Shown here one piece after another: positions 46,635 through 58,272 of a stretch of 64,000 nt of DNA; the stretch's first letter is position 1; every line of letters begins with the position of its first letter. The translations under genes and the position numbers were made by a program. The notes beneath the pieces were generated by a model. The model was not told the origin of the DNA. It searched no databases and saw nothing but the letters and a program-made list of their open reading frames with translations. The stretch lies in assembly GCF_030272615.1 (NCBI RefSeq), contig NC_081414.1, forward strand, positions 764,999,413-765,063,412, in the 5' to 3' direction. Origin of the DNA: Cryptomeria japonica. Lineage: Eukaryota > Streptophyta > Pinopsida > Cupressales > Cupressaceae.

Positions 46635-46756
46635 GTTGGATGCATGATTTTTCTTTACTCTTTTTGGTGTTTTTGTATTTTCTTTAGGTCATTTATCTGA
46701 ATGTTTTTGGATTGATTTTCTGCTAGTATATGTGAGAGCCTAATGCTCTGTGCAGC

Positions 46757-49700
46757 TTATGTATAAAACCATTTGAGATTCATGTTGTTGATCGGATCTG
46801 CTAGTGGTTCTCCTTCTGACGTAGCCAACTGATATGCCTCAGACCCAAATACAACAGTGACAACATATGGACCCAACCAATTTGATTCAAACTTTCCTTG
46901 ATGTTCTCGGTTGGGCTGGTTACAAGGATTTTCTCGAAGAACAAGATCACCTACCTCAAATGTATGAGGCTTAACTCGATGATTATAGCTTATGCTCATG
47001 CGCTGCTGATAGGATTTGAGGTGATTGTATGCAGCTTGTCGCTTTTAATCAAGTAGTTCTAAGTCCTGAAGACGGGATACTCTGTATGCTTCATCATCGA
47101 TGAGATTGTGCAAGGAAACCCGTAGTGATGGTATCTCAACTTCAATAGGTAAAATAGCTTTAGCACCATAGACCAATGAGTATGGAGTTGTGCCTCTAGG
47201 GGTTCAAATTCTAGTTCGATATGCCCATAGTGTTGGATTCAATTGAACATGTCAATCACGACCGACATCAATGACTATCTTCTTTATGATTCTTAATATT
47301 TTTTTGTTTGACGCTTCCGCCTGACCATTGCCTTGTGGGTAATAGGGAGTGGAAAAGCGGTGCTGGATGTGAAATTTCTCACAGAGTTCACAAACATCTT
47401 GATTCTTGAAAGGAAGCCCGTTATCTGTGATGATGGACATGGGTACACCATACCGATAGATGATGTAATTGAGGATGAATGAGGCAATCTGCTTGCCGAT
47501 AACTTGGGTAAGTGGAATAGCTTCGATCCACTTTGTGAAGTATTCGGTGGCGGTAATAATGAATTTATGGCCGTTGGATGAAGATGGATGGATTTTACCC
47601 ACAAGGTCAAGGCCCCATTGACAAAAAGGCCATGGTGTCATGATTGGTTGCAATTATTGTGCCGGTGCATTTATTAGGTCTCCATGAATTTGACATTTCT
47701 TGCACTTCCTGACAAAGTAGTAGGAGTCTTTTTTCCATAGATGGCCAATAGTATCCATTGCGCAGGAGTTTCTTGGCTAGTGATAGACCGCTTGCATGAG
47801 TTCCATAAATTCCTTCATGTACTTCTTCCAAGGCCTTTGTTATCTCATCTTGTTCCAGACATTGAATGAGAGTACCATCAAGACTATGGCGGTATAGGGT
47901 TTCAGCAATAATGGTATATCGAGAAGTTTGGCGAATGAAGGTTTTACGTTGGTTATTCGATTGGTTAGGAGGAAGGGTGTGATCGCGGAGATAGGTGTAG
48001 AATTCACCGTACCATGGGGATTCAGAACCGATAAGCTGGCATATCATCTCGGATTCGGGGATATCATAAGCAGGGATCCAAAGATGTTCTACCAAGAACT
48101 CGTAGTGTGTTGAATTTTGTGGAAGATCTAGGAGAGATGCAATAGTAGCCATATCGTCAGCAGCTCGATTCTGATCTCTTGGTATCTGTTCAAAGGTGAT
48201 AGTAGTAAATGATGCCTTTAATTTGTCCACCATTTGCTTGTATGGCATGAATTTATCATCCTTGGTCTAATATTCATCTGTTGCTTGTCGAATGACCAGT
48301 TGGGAGTCGCCATAGACTTGTAGTTCTTGTAATTTCCATTGTACAACTAGCTTGAGTCCTGTGATCAAGGCCTCACACTCTACTATGTTGTTTGTGCATG
48401 GAAATGTGAGCCTGTAAGACTTTGGGATGCTGTCACCTTGAGGTGTGATAAACAGAATGCCTGCCCTTGAGCCATGTCTAGTGTATGAACCATCAAAGTA
48501 TAGTTTCCATGGTTGTGCTATTGTGATCATGAATATCTCTTCATCCGAAAAATTGGAAATGAGAGGATGATCGCCTATGAGTGGTGCCTTGGCCAACTGA
48601 TCTGCAATAACTTGTCCTTTGATAGCTTTATGGTCTACATACTCGATGTCAAATTCACTTAGAATCATCACCCATTTGGCCAAGCAGCCTGTCAATGCTG
48701 CTTTGCTGAGTAAATATTTGAGTGGATCAATCTTTGCAATGAGTTGTACCTTGTGTGTTAATAGATAGTGCCTTAGTTTAGTTGCTGCCAGGATTACTGC
48801 TAGGCAAGCTCACTCAATAGGTGTGTAATTGAGTTCATAGCCCACCAGTGTACGAGAGATGTAGTAAACAACACACTCTTTCCCTTCTGCATTATGTTGT
48901 GCCAATAGTACACCCAATGCTTTACTTGTTGCTGATATATAGAGTAACAGAGGTCTACTTGGATCTAGTGGGATCAACAATGGCGTATTCATGAGATAAT
49001 TTTTAAGCATCTGGAATGCTTGTTGGCATCTTGCATCCCATTGAAATCGGATGTTTTTGTGTAGCAGATGTGTAAAGGGATGACATTTATCTGCCAGTTG
49101 TGCAATGAATTTGTGGATGGATTGTAGCTATCCTTGTAATGTCCTTAGTTGACTGATGTTCTTTGGAGGTGGCATGTCCATGATTGCTTTTACCTTTGTT
49201 GGGTCGACCTCAATACCTTTGCTTGAGACAATGTATCCTAGAAGCTTCCCAGAGGTTACTCCAAAGACACATTTCTTTGGGTTGAGTCGAACATGGTATT
49301 GTTCTAGTCTATCAAATATTTTATCTAATATGTTGAGATGCCCTTCTCTGGTGAGTGATTTTGCTAGTAAGTCATCAACATAATCTTCCATCATAGTATG
49401 CATCATGTCATGGAAGATCGTGGTCATTGCTCGTTGATAGGTTGCTCTTGCATTCTTTAGACCGAAAGGCATGACATTCTAGTAGTATGTGCCCCATGGA
49501 CATGTGAAGGCTATCTTATGTTGATCCTCTGGTGCAATCTTTATCTGATTGTATCTGGAAAAGCCATGCATGAGTGAAAGCATGGCATGTCCTGCTGTTA
49601 GGTCCACTATGATGTCAATGTTTGGTAGGGGGAAGTCATCCTTAGGACATGCCTTATTCAGATCTTTGAAGTCAGTACAAATGTGGATGCCCCCTTTTGG

Positions 49701-52700
49701 TTTGCCGACAGGAACAATGTTGGAGATCCAGTCTGCATAATCAATTGGTCTAATGAAACCAATATCTAGGAGTTTCTTGAGTTCTGTTTTGACTAGTACT
49801 GCAATATGAGGATGCATCTTGCGAAGCTTCTGCTTGATAGGTTTGGCTCCTTCTGCTATGGTGAGGTGATGCATGACTAAATCGTGATCAAGTCCAGGCA
49901 TGTCTACATATGACCATGAAAAGTTGATCTGACACTTTTGAAAGAATTCAACAAACTTGGGGCTATTCCTCTGAAGTTAAAAGAGATGTCAGATGTATGA
50001 GGTGAGGAGTTTCAGGAGTCCCCACATTGTATTCTTTGGTTTCCTTGATGAGAATCATTGATCATTCTCATTGTGTGTTGTAGGAAAGGATGTCAAACCT
50101 TTCATCCTCAGGCGCCGCAAAGAGGTTTTCACCATTGGATACACTTTTTCTTTTTATTTTTGTTGAATCAAACAGTGCCACGGTGTGGTTTTCACTGGAA
50201 GATCCATGTTTTATTGTTATATTTTTGTAGCTGAAAGGTTTGGCATTCGCCTAGAAGTATGCTGCGCTATTAAGTTCTATGGTGAATCCAGCTTTGTGAT
50301 CCCTGCTTGGTATGTTAGCCCGCAGTTCCAAAAAGTCAATGATCGCCTCATCATTTTGGAAATGGTCAAGACATGGGGGATTAGGTTGGTTCCATTTGAT
50401 GAGTTTGGGATGGATAATGGGCATTACTTCATCGATTAGGTTAAGTTCATTAGATGTGTCAATGAGGGTTAAAACGTTATGGTGAAGGTCATTGATAGTA
50501 CTCTCCCTGTCAGAATCAGGCGTAGGATGTGACATAGGATCTGTGGAAGAAGTTTCCAGCTCAAGAACCCAAGAGGTCTTTATCTATGCTTCTCCATAAA
50601 CAGGGATGTCTTTGCAAGGTGGAGGTATTGATGTGTCTTCCTCATCTGAAGTATTAAGCTGAATGGAATCAAATTCCCATTCATGTGAGTCGGTCTCTGA
50701 ATCACTTTCTAGCATCCGATTACTATACCATACTGGGATGTCCTTTGTGTTAAATACTGCAAGTGTGATCGGTTGATGTACCTTTGTAGATGAAATGATC
50801 GATGTTGCAGGAAGGATGATGGGGATCAATGAATCCGATATGGGGAGTATCGGTAGTGTTGACTCAGTCACTTCTGTTGGAACTGCTAGTGTTGTAGATG
50901 CTGCTGCGGGTTCTAATACAGTTGCTGCTGCTAATGGTGCTATTGATGTTAGTGTTGTTGCTGATGGGATTACTAGTTTGATTGGTGGGAGGATTGGCAT
51001 TGTAGATGGTTGTGTTGGGATTTTGAGCCTCGGTGGGGTAGTTGCGATGGTGTTTGATGCTGCTTTGATAATGAAAGGTGTCCTCTTTGCAATAGGCTGA
51101 TATAGTGGTTTGATGGGTTTTCCTTTGAATCTGAGCTTAGGAAAGATCGCCTTTTCAAAGCCTAGGCTTGTATTATCTTTGGGCTTTAATTTCGGTAGCA
51201 GTGGTTCATGTCTTCCTTGTTTGCAAGGTCCCAAATCACTCTGACCATCATAACCCATTCTTTGCATAATGAGGAGGCCTTTGCCATACTGATCCGTGGG
51301 AATTGTAGCTTGCGGCATATCAGTGGTGATGGGATCTTTATAGATCCATTCCGCTAAGTCATCATCTTTGGTTTCTTCTTCTTGACTCTTCCCAAGGATG
51401 AAAGGTGTCAAAGCACATGCTGGCGTGATCAATGATTGTTGAAGTAATTATTGCGGTTTCCCATGTGTTCTAGGAGAAACAGGCAGTTGTCCCACACAAA
51501 AGAGTTGACTTAAGTTGTATTCCCCAGGACCTTCCTCTGCTATTTTCATCTTAAGCTTTTCTTGCTTGGGTATAGTGGTGTTTGAACTGGCAAGAGAGGC
51601 TGGACTTATATATGATGTGGAGGAAATGGCCTCTCTATTGTTAGGAATGGTAATCTCTGGTTGATGACTGATATTATGACAATATGCAAAGGGATTTGCA
51701 TCGCCCAGGATTGTGATCTCTACATCGTTATGTGGGAACTTGATACATTGATGGTAGGTAGATGGAATGGCTTGCATGTCATGTATCCAAGGTCTTCCTA
51801 ACAATAGATTGTATGGCAAAGGAAGGTCCAGAACCTGACAGATGATGTGTTTCACCACAGGGCCTACTCGGATAGGTAGTACCACAACTCCTTTGGATGA
51901 ACGCCCTGCATCATCATAAGCTTTGATTGTGATCTTCTTATGAGGATCCACTGATTCTATTGCATATCCCAAAGCGGTGACCAATTGCAGTGTACAAATA
52001 TTTAAGCCTGCTCCATTGTCGATCAAGACTCGCTTGATCCTATGTTGGTTGATAAAGCCTTCAATGTGTAGCGAAGCATTATGAGGTTGCTGGAAGGAAG
52101 AGTTGTCACTTTCGGAAAAAGTGAGACAAGGTGATGACTTTAGACTTCCAACCATGGCTTGAAATTGGTCTATATTCAGGTTTGCAGGGACTGACGCCTC
52201 TTGGAGAGCTTGATCCAAGATTGTCTTATGAGATGGAGATAGGCGCAATAGCTCTAAAATGGATATAAGCGTAGGCATTTTGTCTAATTGTTCCACAAGA
52301 TTGTACTACTTTGGTATGGAGGTGGTGCCTTGTGGAGCTGCCTTTATGGTAACCTTGCCGCGACATGTAACAACATTGCAATTGGAGCTGGTATTTTTGA
52401 TGGTTATAGTTGCAATTTGTTCATTGGCGTCATACAAGTGATTTACAGTATAATTATACGTAGCTTGCGTATAATTAGTGGTATCAGTGCCTCTCCTGGA
52501 AGTGGAAGGACCCCTTTGATCTTGTGATGGAAGTGGATTTTTGAACATCAGATGATCATTGTTTGTTGTTTTTGGGTCATGCCCTTCGATTTCAATTTCA
52601 CCTCGGTCAATAAGATCCTGAATAAGATCTTTCAATCTATGACAATTACTTGTCTTCTGTCCTCTCCCTTGATGGAAATCACAATGTTCAGTATCCCTCC

Positions 52701-54065
52701 ACCATGTAGGTTTGACTTGAGGTTCATAGTTTGATGTTTTAGGTAGAGTTACCGAATTTTGAGAAACTAGTTGTCACAACACTGTTTCCATGGGTTCCCC
52801 TAAGGGAGTGTATGTTCATTTTTTTTTTGTTGACAAGGTTTGGGTTCATCGTGAGATGTGATGTGAGCTTGATTTGAAGGAACAACTATGTTAGTCTGAG
52901 GTGGAGGATTCTGTCCTGCAAATCAAACCACAGGTTGTGCACTTTTGATAGTTTTGGCATCCACAACCCCATCGTTGATGATATTTTTGTTTTTGTTCCA
53001 GAAACTTGGTTTGTCACTATTGAAGCATGGGCGAGGACCATCCTTTGGTTCATTATAGATTTTGATAAGTCCTTTCTTGATGAGAGCTTGCTCACATTTT
53101 AAGCCCTTGGTGATCATGTCATAAAAAGAGTCTGTGTCTTTGACATCCAGGTGAAACTCCATTTCTTCGCTTAAGTTGGAAATAAATATTTCCACTAGTG
53201 CTTGTTCAGGTAACTAAAGAGAATGTCTGCTAGACATTTGACACCATCGTTGCAGGAATACTGAGAATAGTTCACCTGGTTTTTGTTCAATGTTACATAG
53301 ATCAGCCATGGTGATATGACGTTCAATGCTATGAGAGTAATGTGCCAAGAACTTCTGAACTAGCTCTTCAAAGGTCCTAATGCCACCTGGTAGTTGGGAA
53401 AACCATGATGTGGTTGTTCCTCCCAAGCTTTGGGGAAAAAGTCACTTTAGGTATGTGTCCTCATATGCCACTTCGAGGCAAGCTGAATGAAATTCTCTGA
53501 CATGATCGCGAGGATCTCCCTTTCCTCTATATTTTTCGAATTTGGGTGTTTCGAATCCTCATGGAAAAGGTGGCATATAAAGATTCCTATCAAAGGGATA
53601 GGGACAGATGTCATTGAGTGAGAATTGGTAAGTTTTTACACCACTATGAAGTTGTTGGGCGAGATTTTCAACTTGTTGCCGCAACATCTCTATTTCATTT
53701 GGAGGAGGAGGTGGTGGGTTACCTCGAGGAATGTTATATCTGATTGGATCTCTGCCTCTTTCTTCTTCATGGCGACTTTGTCATTCTGATGCTTGTCTTA
53801 ATTGGGTAAGATCAAAGTCAGAGGGGAGCTTGGATCCTTCTTGAGTGAGCTTTAAAAAGTGAGCATCTGCATTGCTCCTGAGTATTTTGTCAAAAAGTCT
53901 GTTAAAGAGAGGGTTATGCTGGGCCCTTTCTATTGTTGCAGGAGTAGGAGTACTTGGGTTTTTGTCATTCACATTTCCTCCAAGGGCTTCTTGGAATTTA
54001 TTGATGTTTTCCTCCTCTTCTTCCTCAATCTCCATTTGTCTAGTTCTTAATCTAGTATGAGCCAT
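46757..54065 (-). pseudogene. gag-pol: Element A gag-pol polyprotein, heavily decayed
   Basis: Runs from MAHTRLRTRQ (54065) to the integrase C-terminus ending NNMNLKWFYT (46757). Order: gag N-terminus; stop at 53781; gag core (about 53170-53450; WFSQLPGGIRTFEELVQKF); zinc-knuckle region near 52660 with changed ligands; protease LIDNGAGLN (about 52010); G-patch-like GKGLLIMQRMGYDGQS (about 51270); a Pro/Thr/Ile/Ala-rich linker (about 50760-51100); reverse transcriptase with YVDDLL (about 49370); RNase H (about 48800-49010); second RNase H (about 48300-48520); integrase with HHCC-type finger, GLDLVG, ITDNGLPF and GQAEAS (about 47270-47860). At least three frame changes and many stops. The most degraded of the three copies, as expected from its LTR divergence. 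Confidence 0.92.
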
Positions 54066-54509
54066 TTTGTTCAAAAGTTTTTGTTGAAGTTGAGTGAAAA
54101 TGATGATGAGTTGTTGATGAAATGAGAGATTTGTGGTTGGTGTGGTGTTTTGCATATGGATCTCTAGCACATTAAAGGTAGATGTAACCAAAATTCCTTC
54201 TTTGAATTGCTTGTTTGTTTGATAAGGTTTGATGTGATAAGGTGTAGAGAAATCTGAAATGAGTTATAGACTTAACTACCTAGTAATGAGAGGATTCACT
54301 CATACACTAGTTTTAACCTACATAGATGTGTCTCTTAGGATGAGCTTATCCTAGATGTAGAAACAATCTAAAAGTGATGTTTTGTGTTTGATTCAAGCAA
54401 TATCTAAAAGAGAACTTAGGATAAGAACCTCTTAATGTTTTGAGAGCTGGAATGGATTGATGATGAAGTGATGATGTATGAAGGAGATAATGGATGAAAT
54501 GTTTTAACT
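54066..54509 (-). other. Element A spacer between small ORF and gag
   Basis: 444 bp separate the small ORF from gag here, against one base in element B. No gene or repeat recognised. It may be an insertion or an unspliced intron. Confidence 0.4.
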
Positions 54510-54893
54510 TCAATAAAAGCTTTGTGTCACAAATGGAACAAATTCTACCTCTTCCCTTTCGGGCGTTGGTGGCATTTCTCGAGTTATGTTGTATGCGATA
54601 CAAACGTTTGGGAAGAAGTTGGGATTAATCTTGCCTCCTTGGTTTTTGTGATAACTCAAAGCTCTATATTGCATAAAAGCTCTGCGGTTTAATGATTCTG
54701 AATCAAATTTGTTTGTTTTGCCTCGAAGGTAGAGACGCATGTGACGTAGAAAAACTCTATGAGAGACAAAGATTTGTCTATTTAGATAGAAGAATTTCCT
54801 CCTTTTGATCAAAGCCTTTGAGCTCAATGGTCTTCTTTTCAAGTTGATGTTTTGATGATGATTCTTCTTTCGCAAGATGTGAAGAATGGTCAT
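54510..54893 (-). CDS. Small ORF upstream of gag, element A
   Basis: 127-codon ORF, counterpart of 11470-11856 in element B. Shared blocks include SHRVFL, GGKINP and the C-terminal FVPF.T.SFY. The first half is basic (LRKKN, KRRKFFYLNRQ). It is open even though the adjacent gag-pol is wrecked. The function is unknown. Extra proteins ahead of gag are known in Ogre/Tat elements, but I cannot show homology from the sequence alone. Confidence 0.68.
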   Translation of the reverse strand: MTILHILRKKNHHQNINLKRRPLSSKALIKRRKFFYLNRQIFVSHRVFLRHMRLYLRGKTNKFDSESLNRRAFMQYRALSYHKNQGGKINPNFFPNVCIAYNITREMPPTPEREEVEFVPFVTQSFY

Positions 54894-56469
54894 AAAGTTT
54901 GATACTTTTCTCTTTGTTTTTGATCTTTTGGTTGTTTTTAAAAGATGTTTGGTTGGATGAATACTTGTTTTGATTTTTGGATCTTATGATGTTTCTTTGA
55001 CAAGAAAACAAAGAAAGCACACAAACATAAGAATGTTGCCTTAAAAGGAACAAATGAGTATGGGTCTAGATCAATCCAATCTTTGGACTTTTTATGACCC
55101 TTTCCTTTAAGTGTATTTTAGGTGCTTTTCTTTCCAAAGCCTGAAGTCGGCTCAATTTGTACTTGGTCTTTGACTCAAAATGAAAACACTTCAAACATTT
55201 TGTATCCCTAAGGTCAAATGGCCAGTTGTGATAAATTCAGCCCACATCTTGATATTTCTTCGACTTTGGTACTACATACCTTATGAATCCCGATGTGGCA
55301 GGTAAGGATGTGATATACTAAGTCTTGCATGAGTATAACAAATAGATGATCCCTATGATGGGGGAGTCACCACTTTCATCAAGCCACAAGTGACTTTTCA
55401 AAAAGCTATGTTTCTACTCAAGGAAATATGTATGGTGAGTATCTTGGGAGCAAAACCATCTATGCTCTTGCACTGAATTATATCACAAATATCCTCAATC
55501 AATAGAATGGGTGGGCTACTACTTAAAGGTGTTTTAGTAATGTTCGATGTTTTTGGACATAAGTTCATTCTGCAGTGACTCACTTAAGAGCCTTGTAACT
55601 TGTGGTGGGGCCCATTTGTCCTTTTGACAAGTTACACTGTAGGAACAGCTATACCCAAGGCTACAACTTTCGCTCTCACCTGATTTTTATAGTAGCTCGA
55701 AGGATTTACCGCGCGAGGTCATTCCCAAGAGTGATGTGTCTCTTAGTAGGCCTCTCTTAAAAAGATAAAATTTTGAGCGTTACTAACACTTTTCTCTTGC
55801 ACCTAAGACCACAAAAGCCAAGGGAGAGGATAGTGTGTGTTAGAAGTAGGACCACTCAACCAACTTTTTGCACAAGCGTGCCAAATACGAAATGCACTTG
55901 TTCTTTTTAACTTGCCATCACAATGTGTTTTAACTAGTTGGAGATGTTGCTCCAACAATAATGGTGTTCTTTTTAACTTCAAATGCAAAGTTTTGAGTAA
56001 ACTACAACTTTGAAAATCTTGGTCAACTTAATTTGAAGCATGTATGAAGGAAAATCGCTTTTGCAAAAAATTGAAACAAGTTGACTGTGAGTTTTATTTG
56101 CACAAAAAATTGAAGTGTGGATTGTAAATTTTTGCTTAAGTTTGATGCTAGAAATAAATTTGTCTTGTTGATTTTAAGCACCAAATGAAAAATTGAGCCT
56201 AAACTTGCAATAAACAAAGTTGTTTTGTTCAATTTTAGAGAACCAAATACAAAATTTGACCCTAAGCTTGCAAGAAAGCAAATTTTGTTTTGTTCTATTT
56301 TAAAACACCAAAAATAAGTTTTTATTTTATTTTTATTTTTAAGGAAGTTGGCTTTAGACCTGCACAAGAAACAAATAGTTAGTAAAAACCGAACCTATGT
56401 TGGGCTTCTACAAGCCTAAGAATTTTCACTTTTTTGGTTACAGGGTCTTTTTTACAACGTTCTGTTACA
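54894..56469 (-). other. Element A leader
   Basis: Untranslated leader on the minus strand. 55681-55755 contains GGAATGACC and CTACTATAAAAATCA, resembling the leader module of B and C. Near 56010-56350 the word AAATTTGTTTTGTT(C) recurs as a loose repeat. No supported ORF, and no second motif array was seen here, unlike B and C. Confidence 0.5.
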
Positions 56470-56489
56470 ATAGCCTACTCTGCGTTTAA

Positions 56490-56730
56490 ACAAAAGCGCT
56501 ATTTAACACAAACGTGCTAATATAGACACAACGGCGCTAAAAGTAAAATTTTGACAGCGAAAGCAATAACGCTAAAACATGCTCAAAAGCGCCAAAACAA
56601 CTTCAAAAGCATTGAAACAAGGTCAATAGCGCTAAACTTGGTACAATAGTGCTATTGTAAGAACAATAGCGCTAGAACAACAAGTTGCAATAGCGCTACA
56701 ACGTGATCAAAAGCGCTAAAGCGCTACCTA
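56490..56730 (-). repeat. Element A leader motif array
   Basis: About twelve copies of (A)GCGCTATTG or AGCGCTTTTG on the minus strand, with cores near 56495, 56514, 56534, 56570, 56589, 56608, 56629, 56649, 56669, 56692 and 56713 (usual step 19-21 bp). Same motif as in the antisense intron of this element. Confidence 0.85.
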
Positions 56731-56793
56731 TGTGTCAAGTTCAACATTCAAACATGTTAGTTGTCAAAAAAAGAAATTGTTTTTTAGGTGTTT

Positions 56794-56814
56794 GGATTCA
56801 CGTCGGGTTCACCA
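56794..56814 (-). promoter_or_regulatory. Element A primer binding site
   Basis: Minus strand TGGTGAACCCGACGTGAA, two bases inside the 5-prime LTR. It starts with TGG as expected for a tRNA CCA end. The tRNA was not assigned. Confidence 0.72.
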
Positions 56815-56816
56815 AA

Positions 56817-58272
56817 TGATGCTCTGCAAAAAGGACAAGGTGTTAGATCAAAACCTGTGGTAGTATAACACACAAACAATAAGAAACAAGTGTTAAGGTT
56901 AGTGTTATTCAACCAAAGATCAGCCTAAGCAGGCATATCAAAAGAGACACCAAGAACAAAGTAAAACATTTAACTACGAATGTAAATGCAAGAAGACATC
57001 TCCAAATGCCTTCTACCATACTCTTGGCTCCTTCTCCTTTGTTCCTCTCCTCTCCAAGTTCCAAACTAGTGTAGCTCTCAGTAGATTTTTGCACTATGGA
57101 TGCTTATGGAGGTTTGAGATTGAAGTATTTGCTCTAAATGTGAATAAAAAGCTAATACTATGCTATTGATACTAAAATGATTTATTTTAACCAAAATGAC
57201 AATATATGAGTTGATTATGCTAAAATGCTGTCTAAAATTCACTATAGATTAAATGCATATCAGTTTTCAGGATTATGACTATGAATGTTAAATGCTTGAG
57301 GATTTGAAAATGAGGAATGTGAGCTCTATTTATAGGAAAAATGGAGCAATGGATGGTTGAGATTGAGTAATCTCAACAAGGGTCAGGATTGAATGATTTG
57401 AGATCCATGTGAAGGCTTTCAACCCAATCCATGGTTGACAAGTGTTAATGTGAGATAGGTTGAGAGGAGAGGGAATAAGCATTAAATGTTTGACATGACC
57501 TGAGAATTAACTTGGGAGTTAAGGTCAAGGTTGGGTTGAGTGAATAAATTCTTTATTCAAAGAATAAAGCTTTTATCCAATGGATAAACTCTTGTGCAAA
57601 GGCAAAAGGGATAAACATGGTCAAAGCAAAAAATGTTTGAGGAGACATGTATATGCAAGTTGAAATAGCCATAAATGGTTATGTAAGAGCCATTAATGGT
57701 CATGTAAGAGCCATTAGTGGTTTTGGAAGACTTTGGAGGTTAAATTGTTGAACACACAAAGCATTAAATGTTTTCCAGAGACTTTGAAGTCTTTGAGAAG
57801 TGACTACAAGTTGCTTAGGAATGTGACAATAATTAGGGAATGGATTAGGCTAATTAGGAAGGGGTTAGAAAAATCTAGAAGGGGATTAGATTTGCAAGTG
57901 GGTTTGGTGGGTGAGGGAAAATAAGATTTTTATTTAAAATAAATTAATTTATTTCAATAAATGTGTGCAAGTTGCATTTGTAGGAAAATGCAAGTGGGGG
58001 GGAATAAACGATTTAAATAAATGTTTTATTTAATTTATTTAAAAGAGGAATAGGGGATTAAATGAAATAAATATGATTTATTTATTTAATTGATTGTAAA
58101 TTTGGTTTAATGAATGAATTAAAATAAATTGAATAATTTATTTAATTAATAGGAGAATGTTTGAAGATGAATTAATTAAATATTAATTTAATTAACTGAT
58201 GGCTAGTGGATTTTTAATCAAATAAATAGCAAATATCTATTTAATTAAACTGGACAAATTTATGTGACTACA
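56817..58272 (-). repeat. Element A 5-prime LTR (right copy)
   Basis: 1,456 bp, matching 3730-5175 with about 45-50 substitutions and a 10-bp indel. TATA box on the minus strand CCTATAAATAGAGC at about 57323-57336. The minus-strand start TGTAGTCAC resembles TGTAGAC at the LTR starts of B and C. Confidence 0.94.

Larger units (their letters stand above)
3730..58272 (-). mobile_element. Element A: Ty3/gypsy Tat-type LTR retrotransposon (oldest, hosts B and a solo LTR)
   Basis: Two 1.45 kb direct repeats bound the element. Both start TGATGC and end GACTACA on the plus strand. The polypurine tract adjoins the left LTR and the primer site adjoins the right LTR, so the element runs on the minus strand. 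Flanks are ATATT on the left and ATATC on the right, an imperfect 5-bp target duplication. It splits the CACTA transposase. Its gag-pol (54065-46757) has several stops and frame changes. The LTRs differ at roughly 45-50 sites plus a 10-bp indel. Removing element B and the solo LTR leaves about 18.7 kb; removing B alone leaves about 19.9 kb. Confidence 0.92.

Noticed and set aside
3730-58272. Integrated plant virus (pararetrovirus) as origin of the RT sequences
   Set aside because: Paired LTRs, target duplications, integrase, primer sites and dual RNase H identify Ty3/gypsy Tat retrotransposons.
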